A DNA stretch of 64,000 bases from Pantoea sp. Ap-967 (lineage in GTDB: Bacteria; Pseudomonadota; Gammaproteobacteria; Pseudomonadales; Pseudomonadaceae). The DNA is taken from positions 1-64,000 of the forward strand of contig NZ_VWXK01000003.1 of NCBI RefSeq assembly GCF_011752565.1, in the 5' to 3' direction. Positions within the stretch are counted from its first letter, which is position 1. Each line of letters opens with the position of its first letter. A model generated the notes under the pieces. The model was not told the DNA's origin. It did no database searches and saw only the letters and a list, made by a program, of their open reading frames with translations. The position numbers were made by a program, and so were the translations under genes. This document shows, piece by piece, positions 47,179 to 59,009 of the stretch.

Positions 47179-47442
47179 TCAATCGGCCTTATCTGCTTTG
47201 CTGCCAGTGGCAGCGTTGCGGGTAGAGTGTCGGCGCACCGGCGCAACGTGCGCCGAGCCATTGTTCACGGCGATCAGCAGCGCCTGGCTCCAACGGCCAA
47301 GCAAGCTGAACAGGTCACCGGCGCCCACCTGGCGGTTGGCGGTTTTCAGTACGCGACCCAGGCAGGCGGCGTCGTCGCGGTCTTCACCGGACGGCGACGC
47401 CTTGAGCAGGTCACGCAGGGATTGTTCAAACGGATCGTGCAT
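47179..47442 (-). CDS. cfrX: Small protein CfrX of the sigX-oprF locus
   Basis: An 87-residue protein starting MHDPFEQSLRDLLKASPSGE, with a central segment LGRWSQALLIAVNNG and a basic tail. It occupies the cfrX position upstream of cmpX. It has no recognised catalytic motif; its function is unknown. ATG at 47442 is chosen, and the upstream start at 47463 would add seven residues. Confidence 0.78.
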   Translation of the reverse strand: MHDPFEQSLRDLLKASPSGEDRDDAACLGRVLKTANRQVGAGDLFSLLGRWSQALLIAVNNGSAHVAPVRRHSTRNAATGSKADKAD

Positions 47443-47508
47443 GGGCACCTCGCGCAATGTCACTCAGAGACGAGGTGGCCAGGCGATGGGTCACACATCG
47501 CGCTGCCC

Positions 47509-47573
47509 TCTTCGCGGGCAAGCCCGCTCCCACAGGGTTATCCGCAGGGCCTTTGTGGGAGCGAAGAGACCGG
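47509..47573. repeat. Degenerate REP pair with covarying base and an internal deletion
   Basis: TTCGCGGGCAAGCCCGCTCC followed by CACA (47510-47533) carries G in place of A in the GTAGGAG arm. The partner at 47554 reads TGTGGGAGCGAAGAGACCGG, with the same substitution but lacking the inner hairpin. It lies between cfrX and zntB. Confidence 0.6.
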
Positions 47574-47589
47574 TACAGGCATGGCATTG

Positions 47590-48585
47590 TCATACCCAGC
47601 GCAACCGCCGGAACATCCACCACTGCCCCACCGCCAGGGCCAGCACGATCAGGCAGGCGACCAGGAAGCCATAAGGGCTGCTTGAACCGGGAATGCCGCC
47701 CACGTTTATCCCCAGCAGCCCGGTGAGAAAGCTCATGGGCAGGAAGATGCAGGTGATGATGCTGAAGCGGTACATGGTGCGGTTCATCCGCTCGCTGCGC
47801 CGGCGGTCTTCGCTTTCCAGCAGCAGCGCGGCGCGCTCGCGCGCCAGTTCGAGCTCTTCGAGGTAGCGGATCAGGCTGTTGTTCAGCTCGTTCCAGTAGT
47901 CGGCATCGGCATCGCAGAACCAGCTCCATTTGCTGCGCGACAGCTGGGCATAGATGTCGCGCTGTGGCGCCAGGAACCGGCGCAAGCCAGCGGCGCGGCG
48001 GCGGATCTGCTGCAGGCTGCCGTGCTCAGGGGTATACCGTTCGTCGGATTCAACCTTTTCCTCTTCCAGGTCGACCTGCTCCGACAGGTCGCTGACCAGG
48101 CTCTGGACCTTTTCGGTGAGCAAATCGCCCATCAGCAGCAACAGCTCGGACGCCGATTTCGGCCCCCTGCCCTCTTCCAGCTGCTGGAGCATTTCATCGC
48201 TGGCCCGCAGCGGGCGCAAACGCAGCGAAATCACCCGCTGGGCCTGGGCATGGATGCGCACCGACACCATGTCTTCGGGTTCGGCGCCGGGGTTCAGGTT
48301 GACCCCGCGCAGGAACAGCAACATCTGCTCGCCTGGCTGGGGCAACAACCGTGGCCGGGTGTTTTCCTCCAGCAGCAGTTCGCAGGCGAACTCGCTCAGG
48401 CCGCTGTCCTGCAACAGCCAGGTACGGGTCTGTGGATGGCTACGGTCCCAGTGCAGCCACAGGCTTTCCTGTGGCTGCAACTGCAGGTTGTCCAGCTCGG
48501 TGCGGGCAATCGGGCGCGCGCCGCCTTTACCATCGAGCACCAGGGCATGCACCAGCCCCCACTGCGCGTTGTCTTCCTCGAACAT
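47590..48585 (-). CDS. zntB: ZntB/CorA-family zinc transporter
   Basis: A 331-residue CorA-superfamily transporter: a large cytoplasmic N-terminal domain (about 1-265, coiled coil around 150-260) and two C-terminal transmembrane helices (SIITCIFLPMSFLTGLLGIN and GFLVACLIVLALAVGQWWM). The loop after helix one reads GINVGG instead of GMN, as in ZntB. GGAG precedes ATG 48585. It probably moves zinc across the inner membrane. Confidence 0.88.
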   Translation of the reverse strand: MFEEDNAQWGLVHALVLDGKGGARPIARTELDNLQLQPQESLWLHWDRSHPQTRTWLLQDSGLSEFACELLLEENTRPRLLPQPGEQMLLFLRGVNLNPGAEPEDMVSVRIHAQAQRVISLRLRPLRASDEMLQQLEEGRGPKSASELLLLMGDLLTEKVQSLVSDLSEQVDLEEEKVESDERYTPEHGSLQQIRRRAAGLRRFLAPQRDIYAQLSRSKWSWFCDADADYWNELNNSLIRYLEELELARERAALLLESEDRRRSERMNRTMYRFSIITCIFLPMSFLTGLLGINVGGIPGSSSPYGFLVACLIVLALAVGQWWMFRRLRWV

Positions 48586-48612
48586 CAACACTCCATCAGC
48601 GCGTGCGGCGCA

Positions 48613-49104
48613 TCACTCCGGCATTTTCAGCGGGCTTGGCGAGATGATCACGCCATTGTTGTCGGCATAGAGGTATTCGCCTGGGCGGAACGTCACTCCG
48701 GCGAAGGTCACGGCCACGTTCAGGTCGCCGATGCCCCGCTTGTCGGTTTTCATCGGGTGGCTGGCCAGGGCCTGCACGCCGACGTCGGTTTGGATCAGCA
48801 CGTCGACATCGCGCACGCAGCCGTAGATCACCAGGCCTTCCCAGCCATGCTTGGCGGCCTTTTCGGCGAGCATGTCGCCCAGCAGCGCACGGCGCAGCGA
48901 ACCACCACCATCGACCACCAGGACCTTGCCCTTGCCGTCCTGCTCGACTTGCTCCTTGACCAGCGAGTTGTCTTCGAAGCACTTGATGGTGACGATCTGG
49001 CCACCGAACGAATCGCGGCCACCGAAGTTGCTGAACATCGGCTCAAGCACCTGGACCAGGTCGGGGTAGGCATCGCACAGGTCGGGCGTTACGTAATGCT
49101 GCAT
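48613..49104 (-). CDS. rraA: RraA-family protein (ribonuclease E activity regulator / aldolase fold)
   Basis: A 163-residue protein with the family motifs [20 protein letters not shown] and [14 protein letters not shown] (the Arg-Asp pair that serves as active site in aldolase members). RraA binds RNase E and lowers its activity; close relatives cleave 4-hydroxy-4-methyl-2-oxoglutarate. Which applies here cannot be told from sequence. It lies 27 bases upstream of the zntB start on the same strand, so they may be co-transcribed. Confidence 0.9.
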   Translation of the reverse strand: MQHYVTPDLCDAYPDLVQVLEPMFSNFGGRDSFGGQIVTIKCFEDNSLVKEQVEQDGKGKVLVVDGGGSLRRALLGDMLAEKAAKHGWEGLVIYGCVRDVDVLIQTDVGVQALASHPMKTDKRGIGDLNVAVTFAGVTFRPGEYLYADNNGVIISPSPLKMPE

Positions 49105-49242
49105 GGGAAGCTCCTGTCAGTCACAACGAAAGCGGGTGTCGGACAAGGCTACACCGTAGACGCTGCTGGCGTCATCCGGGACCGGGCAGTCAGTTGTGGT
49201 TAACCTGTGCCCCGCGAAGAGGCCGGCACAGGCGAACCAGAT

Positions 49243-50235
49243 TCAGCCTACAGGCACTGGCTCACGCGCCACCGTCGACTCATGCACCGGCAGCAGCGGG
49301 TTACGCAACCAGCGCTCCACCAGCGGCCACACCTGCAACTGCGCCGCCTTGCTCACCAGCATGTCGACATGCCCGAACGCCTCGAAGCCTGCTTCAGGCC
49401 CCAGGCGCAGGAACTGCTTGCGCGCCCCGCCCAGCTGGTCGAACAGCTTGCGGCAGGCCCATACCGGGTCCTGGAAGTCCCCCGCCCCGGCCACGGCCAG
49501 CAACGGCACATCGACCTCTGCCAGCCCGGCCCACCAGTCGCCGTGCTTGTCGCCAAAACGCCCGAACAAGCCATGCCAGCGCAGGCTTTCCAGCGCCAGG
49601 CCGATGGGCTCGTCTTCCGGGCCGCGCTTGAACCGCGGCCCGGAAATCTGCCCCCAGCGCTTGAGCAGCAGCTTGGCGCCCCAGGTCACCGGCGGCACCT
49701 TCAACGGCCAGTAGACGCGGCTGATCTGGGTGCCGAACATCGCCACGCTGGCCACCAGCTCCGCTGCCAGGAAGCCGCCGCCCAGCGCCGCCGCCAGGGT
49801 CGTGCCACCCAGGGAATGGCCCAGCCAGTGCGGCGCCTGGCCGGACTGCTCACGCACGAAGGCGCCAATCAGCGGCAAATCGTCGCGGGCATAGGCGGCC
49901 ACGCTGTTGTGTTTCCAGTCACGGTTACGCGGGGACAGGCCATGGCCGCGCATTTCAGGAATCCACACATCGAACCCGGCCCGCGCCAAATAGGCGCCCA
50001 GGCCAATGCCCTTGGGCGAATACCAGAACCTGCGGTTGGAAAAACTGCCGTGCACAAGAATCACCGGCACGCCTAGGCACGGGCCCTGGTCGGCCAGGCC
50101 CAGGCGGGTCACGGCCAGTTCGACGCTGGGGTCCGGGCTGTTGCCGGCCTTGATCCGGTACACGTCTTCGCTGAGGTCGCCGCGGCGTTCGGCACTGAGC
50201 AGGGCCACGGGAAATAGGTTGCTGCTGCTTTGCAT
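49243..50235 (-). CDS. Alpha/beta-hydrolase, esterase/lipase-like
   Basis: A 330-residue protein with the hydrolase fold. Oxyanion region LVHGSFSNRRFWYSPKGIG, nucleophile elbow HWLGHSLGGTTLAAAL (Ser in GHSLGG), and probable late His in EAFGHVDMLVS. There is no signal peptide, so it is cytoplasmic. Substrate unknown. ATG at 50235 is chosen over a GTG at 50256; neither has a clear Shine-Dalgarno sequence. A fragment of REP-like sequence lies just past its stop (49205-49230). Confidence 0.85.
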   Translation of the reverse strand: MQSSSNLFPVALLSAERRGDLSEDVYRIKAGNSPDPSVELAVTRLGLADQGPCLGVPVILVHGSFSNRRFWYSPKGIGLGAYLARAGFDVWIPEMRGHGLSPRNRDWKHNSVAAYARDDLPLIGAFVREQSGQAPHWLGHSLGGTTLAAALGGGFLAAELVASVAMFGTQISRVYWPLKVPPVTWGAKLLLKRWGQISGPRFKRGPEDEPIGLALESLRWHGLFGRFGDKHGDWWAGLAEVDVPLLAVAGAGDFQDPVWACRKLFDQLGGARKQFLRLGPEAGFEAFGHVDMLVSKAAQLQVWPLVERWLRNPLLPVHESTVAREPVPVG

Positions 50236-50290
50236 AAGGTTGCTTAGATAGCACAAAAAAGGGCGGGATCCATCACTGGAACTCGCCCTG

Positions 50291-50328
50291 GAAAAAACCA
50301 GGCGGGGGCGCGCCAGACGCGCCCCCGC
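50291..50328 (-). terminator. Intrinsic terminator of ppsA
   Basis: On the minus strand an 11-bp perfect stem GCGGGGGCGCG/CGCGCCCCCGC (50302-50328) is followed by TGGTTTTTT, right after the ppsA stop. Confidence 0.8.
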
Positions 50329-50339
50329 AATTTACCGCA

Positions 50340-52715
<2,376 letters not shown>

Positions 52716-52905
52716 GGTGATCTCTCCACTAACTGTATTGGAAAAGCTCAAGGGCGCCCGCCTGCCTGCTTTGACTGGGCCGGGCGCTTGTGGCCTGTAC
52801 CTGGAAAATAGGTTCGCAAAATATGTCAGAATGCCGACAGCCGCATTCGGCAAACCGAACTTATCATATCCAAGAAACGTCATCAGCTTAAGGCCCATAT
52901 CGCAA
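52716..52905. promoter_or_regulatory. Divergent promoter region ppsA / ppsR with inverted repeat
   Basis: These 190 bases separate the two genes. TTCGG-CAAA-CCGAA (52846-52859) is a perfect inverted repeat within an AT-richer segment that likely holds the ppsR promoter. It is a candidate operator; the cognate regulator is not identified. Confidence 0.4.
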
Positions 52906-53724
52906 ATGAAAAGAACCGCGTTCTTCATCTCCGATGGCACCGGCATCACTGCCGAAACCCTGGGCCAGAGCCTGCTCGCACAATTCGAGAGCATACCGTT
53001 CAACAAATTCACCCGTCCGTACATCGACACGCCCGACAAAGCGCGGACCATGGTGCAGCAGATCAACGCGGCCGCAGAGCGCGATGGCATGCGCCCGATC
53101 ATCTTCGACACCATCGTCAACCAGGACATCCGCGAGATCCTGGCAACGTCGAACGGGTTCATGATCGACATCTTTTCGACGTTTTTATCCCCGCTTGAGC
53201 AAGAATTGACCGCCCATTCGTCGTATTCGGTGGGCAAGTCGCACTCGATCGGCGGCAATTCCAACTACATGGAGCGTATCGAGGCGGTGAATTTCGCCCT
53301 CGACAACGACGATGGCGCGCGCACCCATTACTACGACAAGGCCGACCTGATCCTGGTGGGCGTGTCGCGTTGCGGCAAGACCCCAACCTGCCTGTACATG
53401 GCCATGCAGTTCGGCATTCGCGCCGCCAACTACCCGCTCACCGAGGACGACATGGAGCGCCTGCAGCTGCCGGCGGTGCTGAAAAAGCACCACAACAAGC
53501 TGTTCGGCCTGACCATCGACCCCGACCGCCTGACCGCCATCCGCCACGAACGCAAGCCCAACAGCCGCTATTCGAGCTTTGCCCAGTGCGAGTTCGAGGT
53601 GCGCGAGGTGGAAAACCTGTTCCGCCGGGAGAACATTCCCAACATCAATTCCACGCATTTTTCGGTGGAAGAAATTTCCGCGAAGATTTTGGTGGAGAAA
53701 GGTGTGGAGCGCAGGTTCAAGTAA
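52906..53724 (+). CDS. ppsR: PEP synthase regulatory protein PpsR (kinase/pyrophosphorylase)
   Basis: A 272-residue DUF299-family enzyme that inactivates PpsA by ADP-dependent phosphorylation and reactivates it by phosphate-dependent removal. The P-loop is [18 protein letters not shown]; the N-terminus [20 protein letters not shown] is diagnostic. The divergent arrangement with ppsA is common in pseudomonads and fits its role. Confidence 0.95.
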   Translation: MKRTAFFISDGTGITAETLGQSLLAQFESIPFNKFTRPYIDTPDKARTMVQQINAAAERDGMRPIIFDTIVNQDIREILATSNGFMIDIFSTFLSPLEQELTAHSSYSVGKSHSIGGNSNYMERIEAVNFALDNDDGARTHYYDKADLILVGVSRCGKTPTCLYMAMQFGIRAANYPLTEDDMERLQLPAVLKKHHNKLFGLTIDPDRLTAIRHERKPNSRYSSFAQCEFEVREVENLFRRENIPNINSTHFSVEEISAKILVEKGVERRFK

Positions 53725-53732
53725 TCCTGAGC

Positions 53733-53805
53733 GGCCCTCTTCGCGGGGCAAGCCCGCTCCTACAAGCAACCTGTAGGAGCGGGCTTGCCCCGCGAAGAGG
53801 CCGGC
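53733..53805. repeat. Inverted REP pair (GTAGGAGCGGGC type)
   Basis: Two near-perfect copies (53733-53764 and 53772-53805) face each other with only about seven bases between them, sharing GTAGGAGCGGGCTTGCCCCG. The whole unit could fold into one long hairpin after the ppsR stop. Confidence 0.85.
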
Positions 53806-53814
53806 ACAGCTGAA

Positions 53815-53849
53815 CAAAAAAAGCCCCGGCATCACTGCCGGGGCTTTTT
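53815..53849. terminator. Bidirectional terminator between ppsR and gdhB
   Basis: AAGCCCCGGC/GCCGGGGCTT around ATCACT is flanked by seven A on the left and TTTTT on the right, serving both convergent genes. Confidence 0.92.
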
Positions 53850-53867
53850 ACTCACTGACCGCAAGGC

Positions 53868-56800
53868 TCAGGAAGGCACCACCGCCGCCTGCCCGCTCAT
53901 GGCCAGGTCGACCAGCTCGCGGTTGGCCACCGCGTACATCGCATAGTCGGTGCCCGTGGCATTGCGCAGGTCGTCGAGCATGGCGCGCCAGCGCTCCACC
54001 ATCACCCGGTGCTGCTCGGCCCACAGCGCCACGCGGGCGTCCATGTCCTCTGGCGCGTCGGCCATCTGCAGCACGGAAATGGTGATCGCCCGCTGCTGCA
54101 GGTCGATGTCGTCGCGGAACGCCTCGCGGGCCAGGGCCTGCCAGTTGTTCTCCACCGGCAGGTTGCTGATTTCCTGCAGGTACCAGGTCAGGTCCAGCGC
54201 GCTGCCCACGGCGAAGAACGCCTTGGCCACTTGCGCCGGGTCGTGCCCGGTGACGTCCGAGGCCTCGATGATCGGCAGCAGGGTGTACAGGTGGGTAGTA
54301 CCCGCCACCATGCGCGCCAGCAGCTCTGGCACCCCGGCGTCGACGAAGCCCTGGTAGCGCACCATCCAGCGTTCGCGGGTCGGGCCTTCCAGCAGTTCGT
54401 CGAGCTTGAGCCCCAGCTGGGCGATTTTCGGCCCGAAGTGCGCGGCGTCGCGCCCGGCATCCTGCTCGTTGCGCCGGCTACGCAGGAACCAGCGGGTGGC
54501 GCGGCGGCCCAGGCGCATCAGCTCGTCCATCAGGGTCAGCTGAATTTCCGCCGGCACCTGGTAGTCCAGCGCCTCGATCTGGCGGAACCAGTGCGGCAAG
54601 TGGAAGATGTCACGTACGATCACATAGGCCCCGGCGACGTTGGCCGGGCTCATGCCGGTCGACTCCTTCAGGCGCTGCACGAAGGTGATGCCCATGTTGT
54701 TGACCAGGTCGTTGGCGATCTGGGTGCTGACGATTTCGCGCTTGAGGCGGTGGCGGCGCATGGCCTCGGCGAACTTGCTGACCAGCGACGGCGGGAAGGC
54801 GGTTTCCATGTCGCGGGTCAGGTAGTCGTCGTCAGGCACCTGCGACTTGAGCAACTGCTCCTTGAGGTCGATCTTGCTGTAGGAAATCAGCACCGACAGC
54901 TCGGCGCGGGTCAGGCCCTGGCCAGCCGCCAGGCGCTCGGCCAACTGCTCTTCCGACGGCAGGAACTCGATGGGCCGGTCCAGCTTGCCGCGGCCTTCAA
55001 GGTCGGCCATCAGGCGCTTGTATTCGGCAATCCGCTCGCGGGCACGGCGGGCCGCCAGCGACAGTGCCTGGGTCTGCTTGTAGTTGTTGCCCAGCACCAG
55101 GCCGGCGACTTCGTCGGTCATGCTGCCCAGCAGCTGGTTGCGCTGCTTCTCGGTCATGTCGCCGCCCTGCACCACTTCGTTGAGCAGGATCTTGATGTTG
55201 ACCTCGTGGTCGGAGCAGTCCACGCCGCCGGCGTTGTCGATGAAGTCGGTGTTGGTGGCGCCGCCATTGAGGCCGAACTCGACCCGGCCGAGCTGGGTCA
55301 TGCCCAGGTTGCCGCCCTCGCCCACCACCTTGCAGCGCAGTTCGTTACCGTTGACCCGCAGGGCGTCGTTGGCCTTGTCGCCAACGTCGGCATGGCTTTC
55401 GCTGCTGGCCTTGACGTAGGTGCCGATGCCGCCGTTCCACAGCAGGTCGACCGGTGCCTTGAGCAAGGCATGCAGCAGTTCGGTGGGGGTCAGGCGGTCG
55501 GCTTCGATGGCGAAGCGTTGCTGCATCTGCGGGCTGATGGCGATGCTTTTGGCACTGCGCGGGAAGATCCCGCCGCCTTCGGACATGATGCTGGTGTCGT
55601 AATCGCTCCAGGCCGAGCGCGGCAGGTCGAACAGGCGCTTGCGCTCGGCAAAGCTGGTGGCAGGGTCCGGGTTCGGGTCGATGAAGATGTGCAGGTGGTT
55701 GAACGCCGCCACCAGTTGCAGTTTGTCGGACATCAGCAGGCCGTTGCCGAACACGTCGCCGGCCATGTCGCCCACGCCGATCACAGTGATCGGGTCTTGC
55801 TGCACATTGATGCCGCGTTCGCGGAAGTGGCGCTGCACGCCCACCCAGGCGCCGCGGGCGGTAATGCCCATCTTCTTGTGGTCGTAGCCGGCCGAGCCGC
55901 CGGAGGCGAATGCATCGCCCAGCCAGAAGCCGTAGTCGATGGCGATGCCGTTGGCGATGTCGGAGAAAGTCGCGGTGCCTTTGTCGGCAGCCACCACCAG
56001 GTAGGGGTCGTCGTCATCGTGACGCACCACGTTGGCCGGCGGCACCACGCCGCCGTCCTTGAGGTTGTCGGTGATGTCGAGCAGGCCCGAGATGAAAATG
56101 CGGTAGCAGGCCACGCCCTCGGCGGCGATCTCGTCGCGGCTGCCGCCCAGCGGCAGCCGCCGTGGCAGGAAGCCGCCCTTGGCACCGACCGGCACGATCA
56201 CCGAGTTCTTCACCTGCTGTGCCTTGACCAGGCCCAGCACCTCGGTGCGGTAGTCTTCCTCGCGGTCCGACCAGCGCAGGCCGCCGCGGGCAACGTTGCC
56301 AAAGCGCAGGTGCACGCCCTCGACTCGTGGCGAGTAGACGAATATCTCGAACTTGGGCACCGGCTTGGGCAGCTCGGGAATCAGCTTGGGGTTGAACTTG
56401 AAGCTGAAGTACGGCTTGTTCTGCCCGTTGCCATCGGGTTGGTAGAAGTTGGTGCGCAGGGTGGCCTTGATCAGGTCCAGGTAGCGGCGCAGGATGCGGT
56501 CCTCGTTGAGCACCTGAACATCGTCCAGGGCGGTGAGAATCGCCTGCTCCAGGCGTTGCTGCTTGTCGTCCAGGTCATCGTTGGCCAGCTTGCGCGCCAG
56601 GTAGAAGCGGGTTTTGAACAACCGGGTCAGCTCGCGGGCGATGTCGGTGTGGTTGTTCAGGGTGCTGGCGATGTAGCCAAGGTCGAAGCCCAGGCGAATC
56701 TGCTTGAGGTAGCGGGCATAGGCGCGCAGCAGCGCCACGTCGCGCCATGGCAGGCCAGCGGTGAGCACCAGGCGGTTGAAGGCGTCGTTTTCGGCGTCGC

Positions 56801-58733
56801 CGTTGACGATATGGACGAAGGCGTCCTGCAGGGTGTCGTTGAGCTGCTGGATGTCCAGGTCCAGCCCTTCGCTGTAGGTAAAGGCGAAGTCGTGGATCCA
56901 GAACTCGCGGCCGCTGGCATGGCGCAGGCGGTAGGGGAATTCACCGAGCACGCGCAGGCCAAGGTTTTCCAGAATCGGCAACACGTCCGACAGCGCCAGC
57001 GGGGTGTCGGCGTGGTACAGCTTGCAGTGCAGCAGGCGGTCGCCCAGGCGGGTCAGCGGCTGGTAGAAGCTCATGGCCAGGGGCTTGCTTTCCGACAGCG
57101 CCAGCACATGCTGCAGGTCGACCACCGCCGAATGCGCCGGGAAGCGCTCGCGGTAACCGGCCGGGAAGCCTTTGGGGAAGTCGCCGAGGATGTTGGTGCC
57201 CTGGGCCTCGCCGAAGTTCTCGACCACCAGTGCCGAGTAATCGTCATGCCACGAGCGGCAGGCCTGGATCACTTCGTTTTCCAGCTGCTGCGGGTCGATG
57301 TCGATGCGGTTCTTCGGGTCGACCCGCAGAATCAGTTGCACGCGCGCCAGCACGGATTCGGAGAAGAAGGTCCAGAATTCGCAGTCGCTGGCCTTCAGGC
57401 GCTCCATCAGCACCTGCTGGATCTTCTGCCGCACTTCGGTGGAGTAGATTTCCCGCGGCACGTAGGCCAGGCAGTAGCAGAAGCGGCCGTACGGGTCCTT
57501 GCGCAGGAACACGCGGATCTTGTTGCGTTCCTGAATTTGCACAATCGACATCACGGTGTTGAACAGCTCGTCGATCGGGGTCTGGAACAGGTCGTCGCGC
57601 GGCAGCACTTCGAGCACCTGGGCCAGCTCCTTGCCCAGGTGGGCTTTCGGGTCGAAGCCCGAACGGCGCTCTACTTCGGCGACCTTGACGCGGATGTACG
57701 GGATGGCATGCACGCTTTCGCCATACACCGACGAGGTGTACAGGCCCATGAAGCGGTGTTCCTTGACCACCTTGCCGGCAGCGTCCAGCTGGCGGATCGA
57801 CACGTAGTCCGGGTAGGCCGGGCGGTGCACGCGGCTAGGCAGTGCGGCCTTGGCGAACGACAGCAGCAGCGGCTCGTTGAGGTAGGCCACGGCGTAGTCT
57901 TCGATGCGCAGCTCCTCGGCGCTCAGACCCACGCGCAAGCGGCGCGGCAGGCCGAGGAACGACGGCTCGTCATAGACCATCTGGCCACCGGCGGCATCGC
58001 CCTGCACGGTGAACTCTTCGTACCCAAGGAAGGTGAAGTGGTTGTCCAGCAGCCATTCGAGAAAGGCCTTGACCTCGCCCTTCTCGTGCTGGGCCGGGCC
58101 GTAGGCGGTGTTCTCCACCAGGGCGACCACCTCGCGCAGCTTGGCCTTCATCGGCTCGAAGTCGGCCACCGCCACGCGCACTTCGGCCAGCACCGCCTCG
58201 ATCTCGCGGGCCAGCACGTTCAGCTCGGCAGCATTGGCGCAGCGGTCGATCTCCAGGTACATCAGCGACTCATGCTGCACGCCTTCGCCCTGGCTGCCCT
58301 TGGGCAGCAGCTCGGCCAGCTCGCCCTTGGCGCCACGGCGCACGCTGAGCACGGTGGTTTGCAGGGTATGGATGCTGTAGCCGCGGCGGTTGAGCTCGGT
58401 GCGCACCGAGTCGACCAGGAACGGCAGGTCATGGTGCAGCACCTCGACCACGGTGTGGGTCGACTGCCAGCCATTGCGTTCGTAGTCGGGGTTGTACACC
58501 CGCACCTGCGGCTGTTCGGGGTCGAAGCGCTCGATGATGCGCCAGGCAGAAAGGGTACAGCCGGCCAGGTCGGACAGCCTGCGCTGGGTGAGTTCGTCCA
58601 GAGAGATGATGCCAAAGAACTGCTCGGCGAACAGTGCCACTTGTGGCAGGGACTGTTCGCTGATGTGCTGCGCCAGGGCCGCTTGCAGTTGATGCTGGAA
58701 GTCGGCTTTGCTGGCTGCGGTGAAGAACGCCAT
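53868..58733 (-). CDS. gdhB: NAD-specific glutamate dehydrogenase, large (about 180 kDa) type
   Basis: A 1621-residue enzyme of the giant GDH family that deaminates glutamate to 2-oxoglutarate. The N-terminal roughly 700 residues are regulatory; the central catalytic core includes RGGLRWSDREEDYRTEVLGL, then SVIVPVGAKGGFLPRRLPLG and the NAD-fold segment ITVIGVGDMAGDVFGNGLLM. ATG at 58733 has GGAG nine bases upstream and gives MAFFTAASKADFQHQLQAAL, as in relatives. It links glutamate use to the TCA cycle. A long opposite-strand frame is a shadow. Confidence 0.95.
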   Translation of the reverse strand: MAFFTAASKADFQHQLQAALAQHISEQSLPQVALFAEQFFGIISLDELTQRRLSDLAGCTLSAWRIIERFDPEQPQVRVYNPDYERNGWQSTHTVVEVLHHDLPFLVDSVRTELNRRGYSIHTLQTTVLSVRRGAKGELAELLPKGSQGEGVQHESLMYLEIDRCANAAELNVLAREIEAVLAEVRVAVADFEPMKAKLREVVALVENTAYGPAQHEKGEVKAFLEWLLDNHFTFLGYEEFTVQGDAAGGQMVYDEPSFLGLPRRLRVGLSAEELRIEDYAVAYLNEPLLLSFAKAALPSRVHRPAYPDYVSIRQLDAAGKVVKEHRFMGLYTSSVYGESVHAIPYIRVKVAEVERRSGFDPKAHLGKELAQVLEVLPRDDLFQTPIDELFNTVMSIVQIQERNKIRVFLRKDPYGRFCYCLAYVPREIYSTEVRQKIQQVLMERLKASDCEFWTFFSESVLARVQLILRVDPKNRIDIDPQQLENEVIQACRSWHDDYSALVVENFGEAQGTNILGDFPKGFPAGYRERFPAHSAVVDLQHVLALSESKPLAMSFYQPLTRLGDRLLHCKLYHADTPLALSDVLPILENLGLRVLGEFPYRLRHASGREFWIHDFAFTYSEGLDLDIQQLNDTLQDAFVHIVNGDAENDAFNRLVLTAGLPWRDVALLRAYARYLKQIRLGFDLGYIASTLNNHTDIARELTRLFKTRFYLARKLANDDLDDKQQRLEQAILTALDDVQVLNEDRILRRYLDLIKATLRTNFYQPDGNGQNKPYFSFKFNPKLIPELPKPVPKFEIFVYSPRVEGVHLRFGNVARGGLRWSDREEDYRTEVLGLVKAQQVKNSVIVPVGAKGGFLPRRLPLGGSRDEIAAEGVACYRIFISGLLDITDNLKDGGVVPPANVVRHDDDDPYLVVAADKGTATFSDIANGIAIDYGFWLGDAFASGGSAGYDHKKMGITARGAWVGVQRHFRERGINVQQDPITVIGVGDMAGDVFGNGLLMSDKLQLVAAFNHLHIFIDPNPDPATSFAERKRLFDLPRSAWSDYDTSIMSEGGGIFPRSAKSIAISPQMQQRFAIEADRLTPTELLHALLKAPVDLLWNGGIGTYVKASSESHADVGDKANDALRVNGNELRCKVVGEGGNLGMTQLGRVEFGLNGGATNTDFIDNAGGVDCSDHEVNIKILLNEVVQGGDMTEKQRNQLLGSMTDEVAGLVLGNNYKQTQALSLAARRARERIAEYKRLMADLEGRGKLDRPIEFLPSEEQLAERLAAGQGLTRAELSVLISYSKIDLKEQLLKSQVPDDDYLTRDMETAFPPSLVSKFAEAMRRHRLKREIVSTQIANDLVNNMGITFVQRLKESTGMSPANVAGAYVIVRDIFHLPHWFRQIEALDYQVPAEIQLTLMDELMRLGRRATRWFLRSRRNEQDAGRDAAHFGPKIAQLGLKLDELLEGPTRERWMVRYQGFVDAGVPELLARMVAGTTHLYTLLPIIEASDVTGHDPAQVAKAFFAVGSALDLTWYLQEISNLPVENNWQALAREAFRDDIDLQQRAITISVLQMADAPEDMDARVALWAEQHRVMVERWRAMLDDLRNATGTDYAMYAVANRELVDLAMSGQAAVVPS

Positions 58734-59009
58734 CTGTGGTACTCCGCTTGGGCTTTGTAGTAGTTGAAGCGTCGCGTGCGTCCGCCAATTACGGATCAAC
58801 GATAGTCAACACCGGGCAAGGCGGACGGCAAAAAACCAGACAGGGAACGCGACGGGCACGTTCCGGGCTCGCCGAAGCTTAACGACTGATCGGTCATTGC
58901 CGCTTGCGGTGCTGCGACAATTTCGGTCAAGGGCTGGCAACTTTACGTTTATGGATGGGTACAAGGCTGTCAGAATTCCCCTTCATTTCCACCAAGCCGA
59001 GCCGTAACC

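Noticed and set aside
52716..53264. Extension of the ppsA frame 183 codons upstream through ppsR
   Set aside because: The PpsA family starts at the TTG with its own Shine-Dalgarno sequence; the extension is antisense to ppsR and has no homologous-looking content.
54009..58760. An almost unbroken 1583-codon frame on the plus strand opposite gdhB
   Set aside because: It mirrors the gdhB frame and arises from high GC and third-position bias. The translation is rich in Gln, His, Ala and Val with no domain, no ribosome binding site and no plausible start.
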